DNA of 49,592 nt. Source: Gnetum montanum. Taxonomy: Eukaryota > Streptophyta > Gnetopsida > Gnetales > Gnetaceae. The position numbers and the translations under genes were made by a program. Positions 1-11,058 of this stretch are shown here, in pieces. The first letter of the stretch is position 1. Every line of letters begins with the position of its first letter. The stretch lies in the NCBI GenBank assembly GCA_015680685.1, contig MNCI01007615.1, forward strand, positions 19,554 through 69,145. The letters are read 5' to 3'. The notes under the pieces are model-generated. The model worked only from the letters and a program-made list of their open reading frames with translations. It had not been told where the DNA came from and ran no database searches.

Positions 1-1372
1 AAAGCTAACTACCAAAAGCTTTGTGCTTAAAAATGCTCATGTCCAAGGAATTCCAACCACTTGGGAATGCCAATGGTGAAGGAATGTCAACCCTTGGGGA
101 ATGCCAACCACCAAAACATTAGGGTTGCAAGGGTATTTATAGGGCTAGGGTTAGTCCAAAATGTGAATCAAGTGCCATGTGGTAGTGTTGTGGGTGGGAC
201 CATGCTATTTTCTATGCTTGTACCATGTTACATGCAAGACATGGGACACTTGCAGTGTCAAGTTGGCTACGCTGCATAACTTAAAAACTGTGCTATGCTA
301 TGCTCATTGCATAGCATGATAGGGTGCCACGTTACGCTACGCAACACAGCTTTTAACAAAAATCTGTGGAAAGTGCCATCATTCTGGCACTTAGAAAATT
401 TTTCAAATCCAACAGTTTGGAGCTAACTATACTCAACACTTTGGAAACATTTAGGCAAAATTCCACCATTTTGACACTTAGCCAAATTTGCAGTTGTGAT
501 ACCAAGACCAGAAATTTTGTGGTGTTTCAGGGGTAAAATGTGTTCATCTTCACTTGATAATCCTTAGCCACCCAAGAGACCTACTATGATGTCATCTAGA
601 TAGCAATTATAAGGCACATACATGAGGGTTGAATTGCACTATGGGCAAAGTTTCAAAAGGATCGTGTTCTTTGGCAATGTAGCTAATCAACCAGACTTGC
701 ATTGGAATTTCTACCTTAAGAATGAAGTACATCATGAGCAAAGTTTCTTAAAAAAAAGAGACAAAAGAAAAATAATGAGGGCCATGTTCATTGGTAATGT
801 AATAAGTTCTTGAGTGTGATGAGGTTTGGTAGCAATCCTCACCCTAACCTCCATTTCTCTTGTTGAACCTATTTTCCCAGAATTCAAAAAGAAAAAAGCA
901 AATAATCCCTTTTACCCATTCCCTTTTTGAATGTCCATAAAAAGAAAAAATCCCAAGGAAAATCCAAAAGATACGACTAGCTAAGATCTAACCTAAGCTT
1001 GTCCTCATTAAGTTTAGTATAGGTCTTATGCTCAAAGTAGTCCACATACTTTTTATTTTTACCTTGTGAGAAGATTGGGAATGAGATCTTAATTATATAC
1101 TTTAAATTATATATATATGTATATATCTAGTTAAAATTATGATTTATAAAGATTATATATTTTGAGCTTGATTAAATAAGATGGTGTGGTAAGGATGGCC
1201 AACATCTACTTCTCTTTTGATTATATAGTTATTTTAATATGTTTAGATCAATATAGTTTTTTTTTTCAAGTTTAATTTATCTGTGTTTTATGACCTTTTC
1301 AGTCCTCTGTCTTCTACATTTCCTTTTAATATTTTGATGGTTTTGCTATCCTTGCACTTGCATGCAATTTCT
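1..1372. other. Unassigned sequence, probably the 3' internal part of an LTR element
   Basis: No convincing coding region is visible; the open frames are short and carry no recognisable motif. Positions 60-110 hold imperfect copies of a ggaatgcca-type unit, and 290-320 holds a short inverted tgctatgc repeat. Because a polypurine-like tract and a TG-type LTR start follow at 1374-1388, this stretch may be the 3' internal region of a retroelement whose body lies to the left of the window. That assignment is inference. Confidence 0.3.
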
Positions 1373-1387
1373 AGTTTGGGGGCTAAG

Positions 1388-3119
1388 TGTTGATGCCAAC
1401 ATTGCCCATGCTAGGCATGGGGCCATGATCGACAAATCTAATCCCCTACATAGGGTTTCATAATTTGAATAAATGTTCTTTTAATGAGATATATCATGCA
1501 ACCTTCAAATTAATGTCACCCATCAACAACATGCACCTTTATTTAGGCCATGGAACAATAACGGCAGTCTGCTAGAGCCAAGCCAACCTTTTTGATAAAT
1601 GACAGTCTTTGGTTGTAGGATCATCACATAACATGATGTAGGAACACTACAACCATGTCATGTTAAGCCAAGCTAGCAACATATTGGCATATACATATGT
1701 AGATGTAGATTTCCATAAGAAAAAATCTAGCTTTATGCTCTTTGGAGATTTAAACTAACCATACATTTTAGAATTTCAATTCTTAATACAATTAAATGAT
1801 ATACTAAACCATGGGATGGGTGATGCACATAAATCCATAAAGTGTTTGCCTTCTTTCACTAAAAAAATAACCTACTTTCCTACTTTCTCTTTAAAAACAA
1901 AAAACATAAGTACTTTTCTAATTATGGTTTAGGGTGTATCTCCCATGTTCCCATTGGCTGGCCACCAAATGCATGTTACAAAACATATGTATCACCTATG
2001 AACCCCTTCATGATCATAATTCATATCTAATATATTTTGTAGTTATTAGTGGGCTTCATTATTACTGTCCACCACTATTTTTCACAAAAATAAAAAAGAA
2101 TTATGTCCAACAACCCCCATGCTTCATGATTTTGATTACTTTTTGTGCTGAACATACCAAATAAGTTCAAATGAATTTAAAAGCTATCATAATGAATACT
2201 TTAATGGCTATTTATGAACATAATTTCATTTTTCAAATGGATTGAATCACCTGTAGTTGCCAAAAATGAAAAATGGAGAATGTGTGGAAGTGGATGTAAT
2301 AGCCGCAAAGGTGGTGTAACTGACGTGAGTGGAGAACATGGTGATGGTTACGTTGAAGTGGAAAACATGGGACATGGGCATTTGAACCAGCACTGGAGTG
2401 GCTATAAAAGGGGATAGTCTATGACTAACAGTGGATGATCAAGCCTTCCATTTCCAAGGCAACAAGTAGCAACCAAAACCATCAACCTCCCCCTTCTCTG
2501 GCTAGCAGAACATGACAAGGAGATCATTAGGTAGAGACTTTTCTCTCTAGCATGCATGTGGTAGTAATTGTAAAAGACAAAGCACACACAACAATGGAAA
2601 AGCAGGTTTTAGGAAAAGCATGTGGTGACAAGCAAACCCACGTGTTAGCATTAGCATGAATGACATCGCAGGCAATGCATGGCAGGCTCGAAGGATGTGT
2701 GGCATTCATTGCAACATTAGAACAATGCATAGCATGAATAGCAACAACGTAGTGAGAGGTAACACACGTATAAGTTTGACGTGTGGTAGTAGTGGGCACA
2801 ATTAGCAATGGATGACAGGAGGCAAGTGGTATCTAGTAGTAGCAAAGGTGCATCAATTTTCTGTTAGTAGCAATAGTGTACATGACAACACGTTTTCATA
2901 GTAGGATCATTCCCTAACCTTTCTCTCATTGAGTAGCATCCCTTTCTCTGATAGCAATAAAGCTAACAACACCTATGTGTTAGAGGCATGCAACAATAGC
3001 TAGTGATCCACTGCTACATGTGTGAATGGCATGGGATTGTTCCTTCTCTCTCTCAGTAGCTCACATGGTAGGTAGTACACCAACAATGGTAGTGGTGCAT
3101 GTGGTTCTGGACATCAAGG

Positions 3120-3157
<38 letters not shown>

Positions 3158-3507
3158 ATGGGACATCGACAATGTGTAGCAAGTCTCCCTCTTCGATAGT
3201 GGACAGGGCCTTCCTACCTAGCAATGGGCATCACCAGCAATGATAGATTAGCAGCTACAAGAAACCAGGGAAAAATTTAAATTTACTAGTTATTGTATTA
3301 ACATTAAGTCTTGAAATTCAAGAGAATTATTCAATTTAAATTCTCTCACATTTTTAGTTTAATTTACTTTTTGAAACATCACATGGCCCTCTCCAACTGA
3401 TACTATTCCCAAGTTTTCATACCCATACAGGAGGCAATCTAGGCAATAGTCTCCTCAAACAAGTTTTTTTTCTTGGTGTTGATGCATCCAAAATTTATGC
3501 ATCAACA
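1388..3507 (+). repeat. Candidate 3' LTR preceded by a polypurine tract
   Basis: A gtttggggg tract at 1374-1382 stands directly before TGTTGATGC at 1388, the usual polypurine tract plus LTR start of Athila/Tat-type elements. GCATCAACA at 3499-3507 is the exact inverted match of that start, so the LTR would be about 2.1 kb. It contains a (CT)17 microsatellite and several overlapping short frames with no known motif. No second copy is in the window for comparison. TGTTGATGC occurs again at 3477, so the right border is uncertain. Confidence 0.35.
3122..3155 (+). repeat. (CT)17 microsatellite
   Basis: An uninterrupted run of 17 CT dinucleotides. Shorter CT tracts lie just before it, near 3040-3060. 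It lies inside the candidate LTR. Confidence 0.95.
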
Positions 3508-4603
3508 TGCCTCTAGATGGATATGGTATGACAACAGGTTCTTGCCTCATAGCCATGGCATTAATCCTATTACTCTCAGCAGCTTCTTCATGAATTTCTC
3601 CTATGCATCCTCCTCTTTAGGAGAAGGAAGGAAATGGTAATGCAAGAATAAGGGAGTATGGAAGATAAGAATAAGGGTAGAGGTGGAAAATGTAATGAAC
3701 TTGATGACCAATAGTCCATATTTGTGGGTGATAAAATATTTTTCTACCAAGCCATACTATCGTATCTACAACATCACATCATAGTCCTACATACATCATC
3801 ATTGATGTGATGTAGAGGGTCTCTCTCAATCTTATAAATACTAATACTTGATTGCATTGGATGAACAACTTTCATTCCACCTTTAGTAAAATTCTTGCAA
3901 TTTGTTTTCGTAACTTAGACTTAGCGATAGAGTGAATTCCTATAGTATGATGTCAAACAATTATACGGAATCTTTGTTTGAGTGGATTATAATTGGGCAC
4001 AATTCATGAATAGAAATAAAGATCGAGATTGTTTCACACCATTGTAGCATTGCACTTAGTTTAATTTTCATTTCTTTAATATGTTTACTTTAGTCTAGTT
4101 CTTTATCTTTCTCAAGTACTTTACTTTTCTCATGTTCATTAGTAAAGTGAAATGAGTACAACTAGTTTCAAGCATTCAGTGTAATCGTTTGGTAACCTAG
4201 TAGTGGTTTCACTTGATTTACTCAATAGTGAACTTACTTGGTAATCCTAGTAACAGTTACATTAGCCCAAGATGTGTTAGGCAAGCTAGGAACGGATGCT
4301 CATTGTCATAGGATAAAATAGATTTGCATTACTGTTGGCATTTAGATTTAGATTTTATTCTCATTTCTTATTATGAATACACTTAAGAGTAATATGAACC
4401 TACAACATCAACATATCACATACCTCACTACGAGCTAAACCATAATACTCATACTTCATTAGCTTAAGGTGGGAAGACAACGATCACAAACTAATTATCA
4501 AAAAATATCATACTTACATTTTCCTTCCATGAATTACAATTTATTCACATGTGAACACTCATGACTTGTATGGTTGAGTGTTGGAATGCCCAGCAACTTG
4601 TCA
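3508..4603 (+). repeat. 5' LTR of gypsy element 1 (left border approximate)
   Basis: The right border is well defined: the sequence ends ttgtca at 4603, followed by a tRNA-Asp-like primer site. TATAAATA at 3833-3840 is the likely promoter. Downstream at 4185-4260 are the repeated ttggtaa(c/t)c-type motifs that also occur in the other LTRs of this family. The start cannot be fixed and lies somewhere between 3477 and 3510, close to the palindrome there. The LTR is related to that of element 2 but clearly diverged from it. Confidence 0.6.
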
Positions 4604-4604
4604 T

Positions 4605-4622
4605 TGGCATCATTGTCAAGGA
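4605..4622 (+). other. Primer binding site, tRNA-Asp type (element 1)
   Basis: TGGCATCATTGTCAAGGA matches the plant tRNA-Asp primer site TGGCGCCGTTGCCGGGGA except at sites that differ by C-to-T or G-to-A changes. It begins two bases after the LTR end, as expected for the start of minus-strand synthesis. tRNA-Asp priming is known in Athila/Tat elements. Confidence 0.75.
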
Positions 4623-4752
4623 TGTATCAATGTTTGTTTAGTAGTTGATTTCATAGAGTTCATTGTATTAAGACTTACAAAGCTTATATTTCACACTTGA
4701 ACTAATTCTTTTAATACAAACACACATACTTAAAAGCATCAAAAACATAATA

Positions 4753-7221
4753 TGGCTTCTACACTTAAAGAAAAATCACCACCTACCAAAGAAACTCATA
4801 AGAGTCATGAAAAAGGATATGATGAAGACAATTCGAGTGCACCCATGTAGACCAAAATTGCATATGTTCATTTTGATCCATACTATCCTAATTTCACATT
4901 TATCTTTCACCAGAATAACCAAATAAGCTAAAGTGATTTGCAAGGCAACATTGTTTTGCCTCCTAAACATTCTACACAAGCAATGTTGCAAGAAACCTTG
5001 ATGAGGTTGAACCTTGGCCATGTACAAGAAGGATATCATGTCACTAAATATATGAATAAGCCATATCAACATATTGAAGCACAAGTAAGAAGGGATGCTA
5101 TCATGGAGACAAGACATGAGAATAACAAAGAAAAGAAAGTGCATCACATGGTTGTCATAGAAGAAGTAAATGATGATACATTCATAATGAAAGAACTCCA
5201 TCAAACTCATGAATCTCATTCACAAATACCAATCATCTCTCTAGAGGAACCTATCAAATACAATTGCATTTAGTCTTTACAAAAACACTTAGGAGAGACA
5301 TAAAAGACTCCTAACTTAGGTAAAGCTCAAGGCCTAAAGCTTCTACAGAACCAAAAGAGAATGAATCATAGAGTCATAGAAGGAGAACTAGCTGATACTA
5401 TTCTCCAACTGCTTCCTCTTCCTCCTCACATTCATCTGTGGAATCTGACAAAAGGAAATGAAGACTAAGAAACTATGATAGGAAATGACAAGAAGAATAT
5501 TAGAGATGTGCACATCAAAGAAGTTATCCTGATGAAGAGGACGATAACTATGGATAAAGAAGAGACAAGATTAGGCATGAAGAAAGAAAGCATTATGAGC
5601 AACGAAGGGATCATAATTATGATAGATTCTATGAACTCAAAGATCATGAGGAACCCCTATTGGTGACTTAAAATATGATTAATATAAGAGAAGTAATGTA
5701 TATCCCTACCAAGCATGTAAGGGAAAGCCATATCAAGCAGCTAGATATAAACAACATTCTCAAGTTTGAAGGTGGATACAATGTAGATTCACAACACCAC
5801 CTCCAAGAATTTCACGATGCCTATGCCCTTTAGAACATTGAAAATGATTGGTAGAAATTATAGTTGTTTTCCAAAATACTTATCAAAAAAGCATAGAGCT
5901 GGTACAAATCCTTAAAACTAGAAATGATACAAAGAGGGAGTACCATGTTAAAGCTCTTCAATGATAAATATCAAACCTACTCAGGAGTGTTCAATTTGAG
6001 AAAATAGATTCAGGAATGGAAGCAAGGGACATAAATCTCTTGACATGGTAATGAATAGATATTATTCATTACTACATAAGTTCCCAGGCCATAGTTTTTC
6101 TCAAAGGAAGCAACTGACACACTGGTGATGGGTTAAAAATAAAATAAAAGAAACTCTTGGGGTATATGCCCAAGGAAGATTATCAGAAATGACAACCCAT
6201 TGAATCCAAAGGCTAATAGATCTTGTGGTCAAAGATAAAGGAGAATTAAAGAAAAGAGAATTAGAAAAAGAGTACAATCAAGATCATATAATGAGAAAAA
6301 GGGATGTGAGAATGTGTAAGAGATAGGAAGAATAAGCGTTATAGGATGCCATCCAAAAGAAGACTCTACCCATCCAAAAATAAATCAATGATATTGCAAC
6401 AAAGGTAGAGAAAATGTGGTATTAAGTAGATGAGAAATTTGCTACTACACTTAAGATCATAGAGGAAAATACTAAGCAAGTTCTAAATAAGAACAAAGAA
6501 ATAAATAAAAGAAGAGAAAATGGATGAAAGAACTACAAACATAAAGGAAAAGTTGTTGTAATTAAGGAGTTCACAAACTACAGTTTGGAAGATGAAGGAT
6601 GCAAAGTGTACCAATATGAACATTCTAATGAATGTTGCGCTATTATGGACCACTTGAAAGAGTCTTGGGCATACTTTCTTAACTTGAAATTTATCAAGAA
6701 ATAAATGCCAAGATGATTACTTTACTGATAAGGTAAATTCCAACAACCTTATCAACCATCATATTATCCAAGAGGAGCCTACCATCAACCACAAGAGAAA
6801 TATCAATAGTAGTGGCAACAACTACAAATATGGGGAATGCCACCACTAAGGCAACAATATACATACAGGAAACTAGGTCCTTATGGATATTACATTCAAC
6901 ATCCAATCTCTCCAAGAAATGCTTCAATCCAGACCTCCTCTTATTATTATCCATCAAAGTATCATAAATCCATTACCTCATGAATGGATCCCAATTTTTA
7001 TGCACATCAACCAACAACTGGTTCATCAATCCAACCTCCTAACTTCCTACCACTAGTGCTATTACTAGTTATGCAAGGAGAACTACCAACACAACCGCAG
7101 TAAAAGAATGCTACTAGGGTAGTTAACAAACAAGAGGATGTGCTAGTAAATGAACCTAGATCCAAGAAGAGTCATTTTTCTAGAGCGAGTCTAAAAAGGA
7201 TTCAAAGAATGGGAACTTCAC
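4753..7221 (+). pseudogene. gag: gag of gypsy element 1, decayed
   Basis: Capsid-type polyprotein remnant of an Athila/Tat-like Ty3/gypsy element. The likely start is the ATG at 4753. Residues such as GNIVLPP (near 4945) and FEGGYN, HDAYAL (near 5760-5830) also occur in elements 2 and 4. Further on come the capsid helix region (5940-6110), a Lys/Glu-rich stretch, the zinc-knuckle remnant (6600-6640; one cysteine changed to Tyr), and a Tyr/Gln/Pro-rich tail (6740-7080). Many stops and frameshifts break the frame. The frame stops at 7221, where the LTR of element 2 begins. The last 655 bp are repeated at 14184-14830. Confidence 0.75.
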
Positions 7222-8186
7222 TACTGAATCATCAATTGGCTAGGATATCACTCATGCTATGTCGCACTGTGATATCATTGATGCTATATGACATTTGTTT
7301 GACAAAAAGTCAATTTTTGGTTAGCTAAGATATCTTAGCTCTGATATTGGAGCCCTAATATTGCATATCTGATATAGGATCCCATGCTATGTTATCAAGT
7401 ATCCAATATTGTGGAATGTGTGCGAGCATATAAATATAACACTTAGGCACATGGTTTGGGAGTTAATTAGTCAATAGAGTAGCTAAACTCTTACAGTTTT
7501 ATTCTATAGTCATAGAGAATAGTCAATAAGCACCCATAGTATGGATTTGAGTCAGTTTTACAATGTCCTATTCAAATGGCAATGTACCTAGACACATTCC
7601 ATGAATGACAATAAGATCAAAATTGATTCTTATTCATTGCAGCAATTTGACATAAGTTAGATTTACTTTCCATGTAATTTACTTTTCATGTACTTAGTTC
7701 ATATTTACATTTCCATGCATATTAATGAATTGGTGGAATGAGCATGACCAGTTTCGAGTGTAAACATTTATTCGCTTGGTGACCCTAGTAGCATTATTGC
7801 TTGGTTCACCTAATAGCATAGCGCTTGGTAATCCTAGTAGTGGATACATGGGTTCAAGGCATGTATGGCAAGATGGGAATAGACACTCATTGCTTGTAAT
7901 ACTAGTTTAAACTCTACTTTCCATTGTTAATTAATTAAATAATTGATTTCTTTATTATCATTAGGAGTAGCATAAGACTGAAACAACATCAATTATCATA
8001 TGTCTCGCTTTAGACTAAACCACACATGATAAAGCAACCACTAGTCTGAGTGGGAAGATAGCAAGTTGTAATCAATACACAACGATCTAGATTCCACAAC
8101 TAGTCTTAACCATGGAATTCAACTAGATCATGTGTGAACACTTATGATTCATGTGGTTGAGCATAGGGGTATCTCACCACTCATCA
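7222..8186 (+). repeat. 5' LTR of element 2
   Basis: The first bases are tactgaatc, against TGGTGAATC in the partner at 13208 and TGATGAATC in the minus-strand LTR, so the start seems mutated. U3 (7240-7420) is rich in gatatc/gatatt motifs. TATAAATA lies at 7429-7436. Motifs of the ttggtaatcc type recur at 7778-7850. The LTR ends tcatca at 8186, just before the primer site. Confidence 0.8.
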
Positions 8187-8187
8187 T

Positions 8188-8205
8188 TGGCGTCATTGCC
8201 AAGGA
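8188..8205 (+). other. Primer binding site, tRNA-Asp type (element 2)
   Basis: TGGCGTCATTGCCAAGGA resembles the plant tRNA-Asp primer site, with four transition differences. It is the best preserved of the three sites in the window. Confidence 0.8.
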
Positions 8206-8300
8206 TGGTGCTAGTTATCTAGATTAGTTATATTATACATGATCACCATAAAGGTATTAATGATCTATATTTTAGAAAATATTAATATTTTAAGTCACAC

Positions 8301-10500
8301 ATGTTATTAGGTAAAATCATTTCTTCTTCACATAGGACCAAGATTGCATCACATGATGAAAGCACTCATAGGAGAAATGATAGGATCTATACTAAAAAAA
8401 ATTGGAGTGAACAACCTCAAGCAAGGGTTTCCTATGCTCATTTAGATCCTTACTACACTCAAAGTCTATGTTCAACTGCTACATAAAATCCTAGAGGAGA
8501 TGGAGTAAGTCCTAGAACGAGGAGGGCCTCAAGACCTAGGACCTCCTCTAAACCTAAACAAGATAAATCAAGGGATCATGGGGAGAACTATAGGAGCCAT
8601 GGTGATTCTCCCAGTCCCTCATCTTCCTCTTCCTCTTCAATGTCTAGTTCTAATGAAGAAGAATGTAGGTATAGAGATAGAGCTCCACTATGGGGTCAAG
8701 ATAAAGATAGGAACCAAACCCAAGAACAAAATCATAGACATCAAAATGAGCATAAACAAGATCATCACAATAAGATGAATAGAAATACAGATTATCATCA
8801 TGATGTGTCTAGTATAGATGAACCCTTGTTGGCTACTAGGGGCCTAACAGAGATTAGGAAGGCATTTCAAATATCCAAAAGGCATCAAAGAGATAGCTTC
8901 ATCAAATGGCTTAACATGAACAACATTCCTAAATTTAGGGGAGGCTATAATTCTAATCCACAACATCGCTTACAAGCCTTCCATGATGCCTATGCCTTGC
9001 AAAATATCAAAAATAAGTGGCAAAAGCTTAAGCTCTTCCCTAAGACACTAATAGAAAAAGATGAAAGTTAGTATAGATCATTGGAACCAAGTTCCATCTA
9101 ACAATAGTTCACAATGCTAGAAATTTTCAATGAAAAATACCAAACCTGTGTGAGAGTGTCCAACCTAAGAAAAAAAATCCAAAGGTGGAAGCAAGAAAAT
9201 CATGAACCCTTGTATGTGGCCTTGGATAGATATTATTTGCTACTAAATAAATGTTCCAACCATGATTTCTCTCAAAAAGAGCAAAATTTCCACATCATAG
9301 ATGGGCTTCATAATGAAATAAGGGAGATCCTCAGGATTTATGCCCAAGGTCTATTATATGAACTAGACGTCCATTAGATATAAAGGCTAATTGATTAGAT
9401 GGCAAAATAAGAAGGAGACCTATGTAAATAAGAGAATGTAGTGGAAAAGAACAGGGACCAAAATCTTCAAAATAAAAGAATCCATATCTATGCTGAGGAA
9501 AAAGAGGCAACTTCACAACAAAACTTACTAATACAAAAGTCTATTGATGAGCTTGAAGCAAAGCTAGATAAGATGTCAAAATAGATAAATGAGAAAGTTA
9601 CAACTTGCATAGAAATTGTAGATGAGAGAGTAATGCAAAATAAATCAAGTGACCACAACAAAAGGAGGAAAAGGGATGAAGAGATAGGTAAGAACACTAA
9701 TCGACAGAAAGGAAAAATGGTTGTAGAAGAAGATGCTATAGACTCAACCACCAAAGAAGATGATGGATGTGAAATCTGCATATATGACCATTCGAAGGAT
9801 TATTGCCCAATCATGTTATATCTACATGAGTATTGGGCTTTTGCATTGAATCAAAAGTTCATAAAAAAGAAAATTCCTAAGGAATTACCTTTCTCACAAG
9901 GTAATTATAGATAGTCCTACAACCAACCATACTATCCTAGTGGGACTTCTTAATAGCCTCAACACTATCATCAACTACAGTGGAAAAACCAACAACCATG
10001 GGCGAGGCCATCATCAAACCAATACTACCCTTATTGTCAGCTAAACCCATACAAATATTATGTTCAACAACTTATTTCTCCATCTGGTTCTACTTCCTCT
10101 ACCTCAAATCACTATTATCACTTTCCCGAATATCATCATCTTGCAACATCTTTCATGAGATCACCATCTCACACCTCTCATCCTTTGTCATATCCTTAAT
10201 ATTTCTATACTTCCCTCCACCATATGTCACCACTAGCAACACAAGAAGGTTCAACACCATGACATCAATGAGAGAATTCCACTTGTGCTATGAACATATA
10301 TAGAAATGATAATGCTAGTAGATCTCCACCACAATCAAGGAAACACGCTTTCTTTAGGACAGTTCCCACATTTAAGTACAACACTTGTGGACCTACTAAC
10401 TCATCAAAACTATCATAAGGCCAATCTGATGCAACAACCTTCCTTGTTGGAACAATGTCTTCTAATCATACAAAGGGCCAACAACCATTATCACTCCAAC
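8301..10500 (+). pseudogene. gag: gag of gypsy element 2, decayed
   Basis: The ATG at 8301 opens a polyprotein that continues in pieces. A Ser-rich and charged linker (8580-8780) is followed by the capsid core (8830-9380) with KFRGGYN, HDAYALQN and a KKIQRWKQ helix. Next come a Lys/Glu-rich stretch and a zinc knuckle CEICIYDHSKDYC near 9770-9808, then a Tyr/Gln/Pro-rich tail with YYVQQLIS near 10070. Stops at about 9069, 9375 and 9580 and several frameshifts break it. The capsid part is the best preserved of the gag copies here. No protease DSG motif follows. Confidence 0.75.
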
Positions 10501-10659
10501 ATAAAACATAAACAATGAACTTATCATTGTGAAGAGATAGGAAAATCCATGCATCACTAATAGTAGAGGATGCAGTTATGGACCAAAAATTCAAAATACT
10601 AACACAACCCATAACCAAGCTAAAGAACAAGTGTATGAGCAAACACCAATCTATGTAGT

Positions 10660-11058
10660 GTGGCTAAACCAAAAGACACCCATTGGCTTGAAAATGAGAA
10701 TATAAAATTATTTCAAAGATGCAAGGATGCAATTGATCTACTTATTAGTTCTAGGCTTAAGAAAATGAGCCAAATAGATGAATTAGACATAGATATCTTA
10801 CACTTTTATTATACACCAGAAGAGGATATTAAACACAAAGACCTAGGAATTAAAATAAAAAATCAAGAAGAAGAAGTAAACACATTTAGACCTCCAAAAA
10901 TGGAAATTCCTTCAAGTCCAGATAAAGATACATCTCTGAATGATCCAAACGAGGCTATCACCAATGTTAGATGTGCTACCATGCAATTGATTAAATCAAT
11001 AACTATGATAGATGGAAAGCTGGTGGTTTATAACTATCTCCCGAATGTGCAGCCGTAA
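10660..11058 (+). CDS. 132-aa ORF of unknown function in element 2
   Basis: This is an uninterrupted frame starting MAKPKDTHWLENE, in an element whose gag is full of stops. The product is hydrophilic and rich in Asp, Glu, Lys and Ile, with no signal peptide, membrane segment or cysteine motif. It ends just before a purine-rich box (ggggggagatg near 11068) that in elements 4 and 5 marks the end of pol, so it occupies the place of the integrase C-terminus. I do not recognise the family. It may be a pol linker, a captured gene fragment or a chance open frame. No equivalent was found in elements 4 or 5. Confidence 0.4.
   Translation: MAKPKDTHWLENENIKLFQRCKDAIDLLISSRLKKMSQIDELDIDILHFYYTPEEDIKHKDLGIKIKNQEEEVNTFRPPKMEIPSSPDKDTSLNDPNEAITNVRCATMQLIKSITMIDGKLVVYNYLPNVQP

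Noticed and set aside
9488-9781. 97-aa Ser-rich minus-strand frame
   Set aside because: It is the shadow of the Lys/Glu-rich part of element 2 gag.
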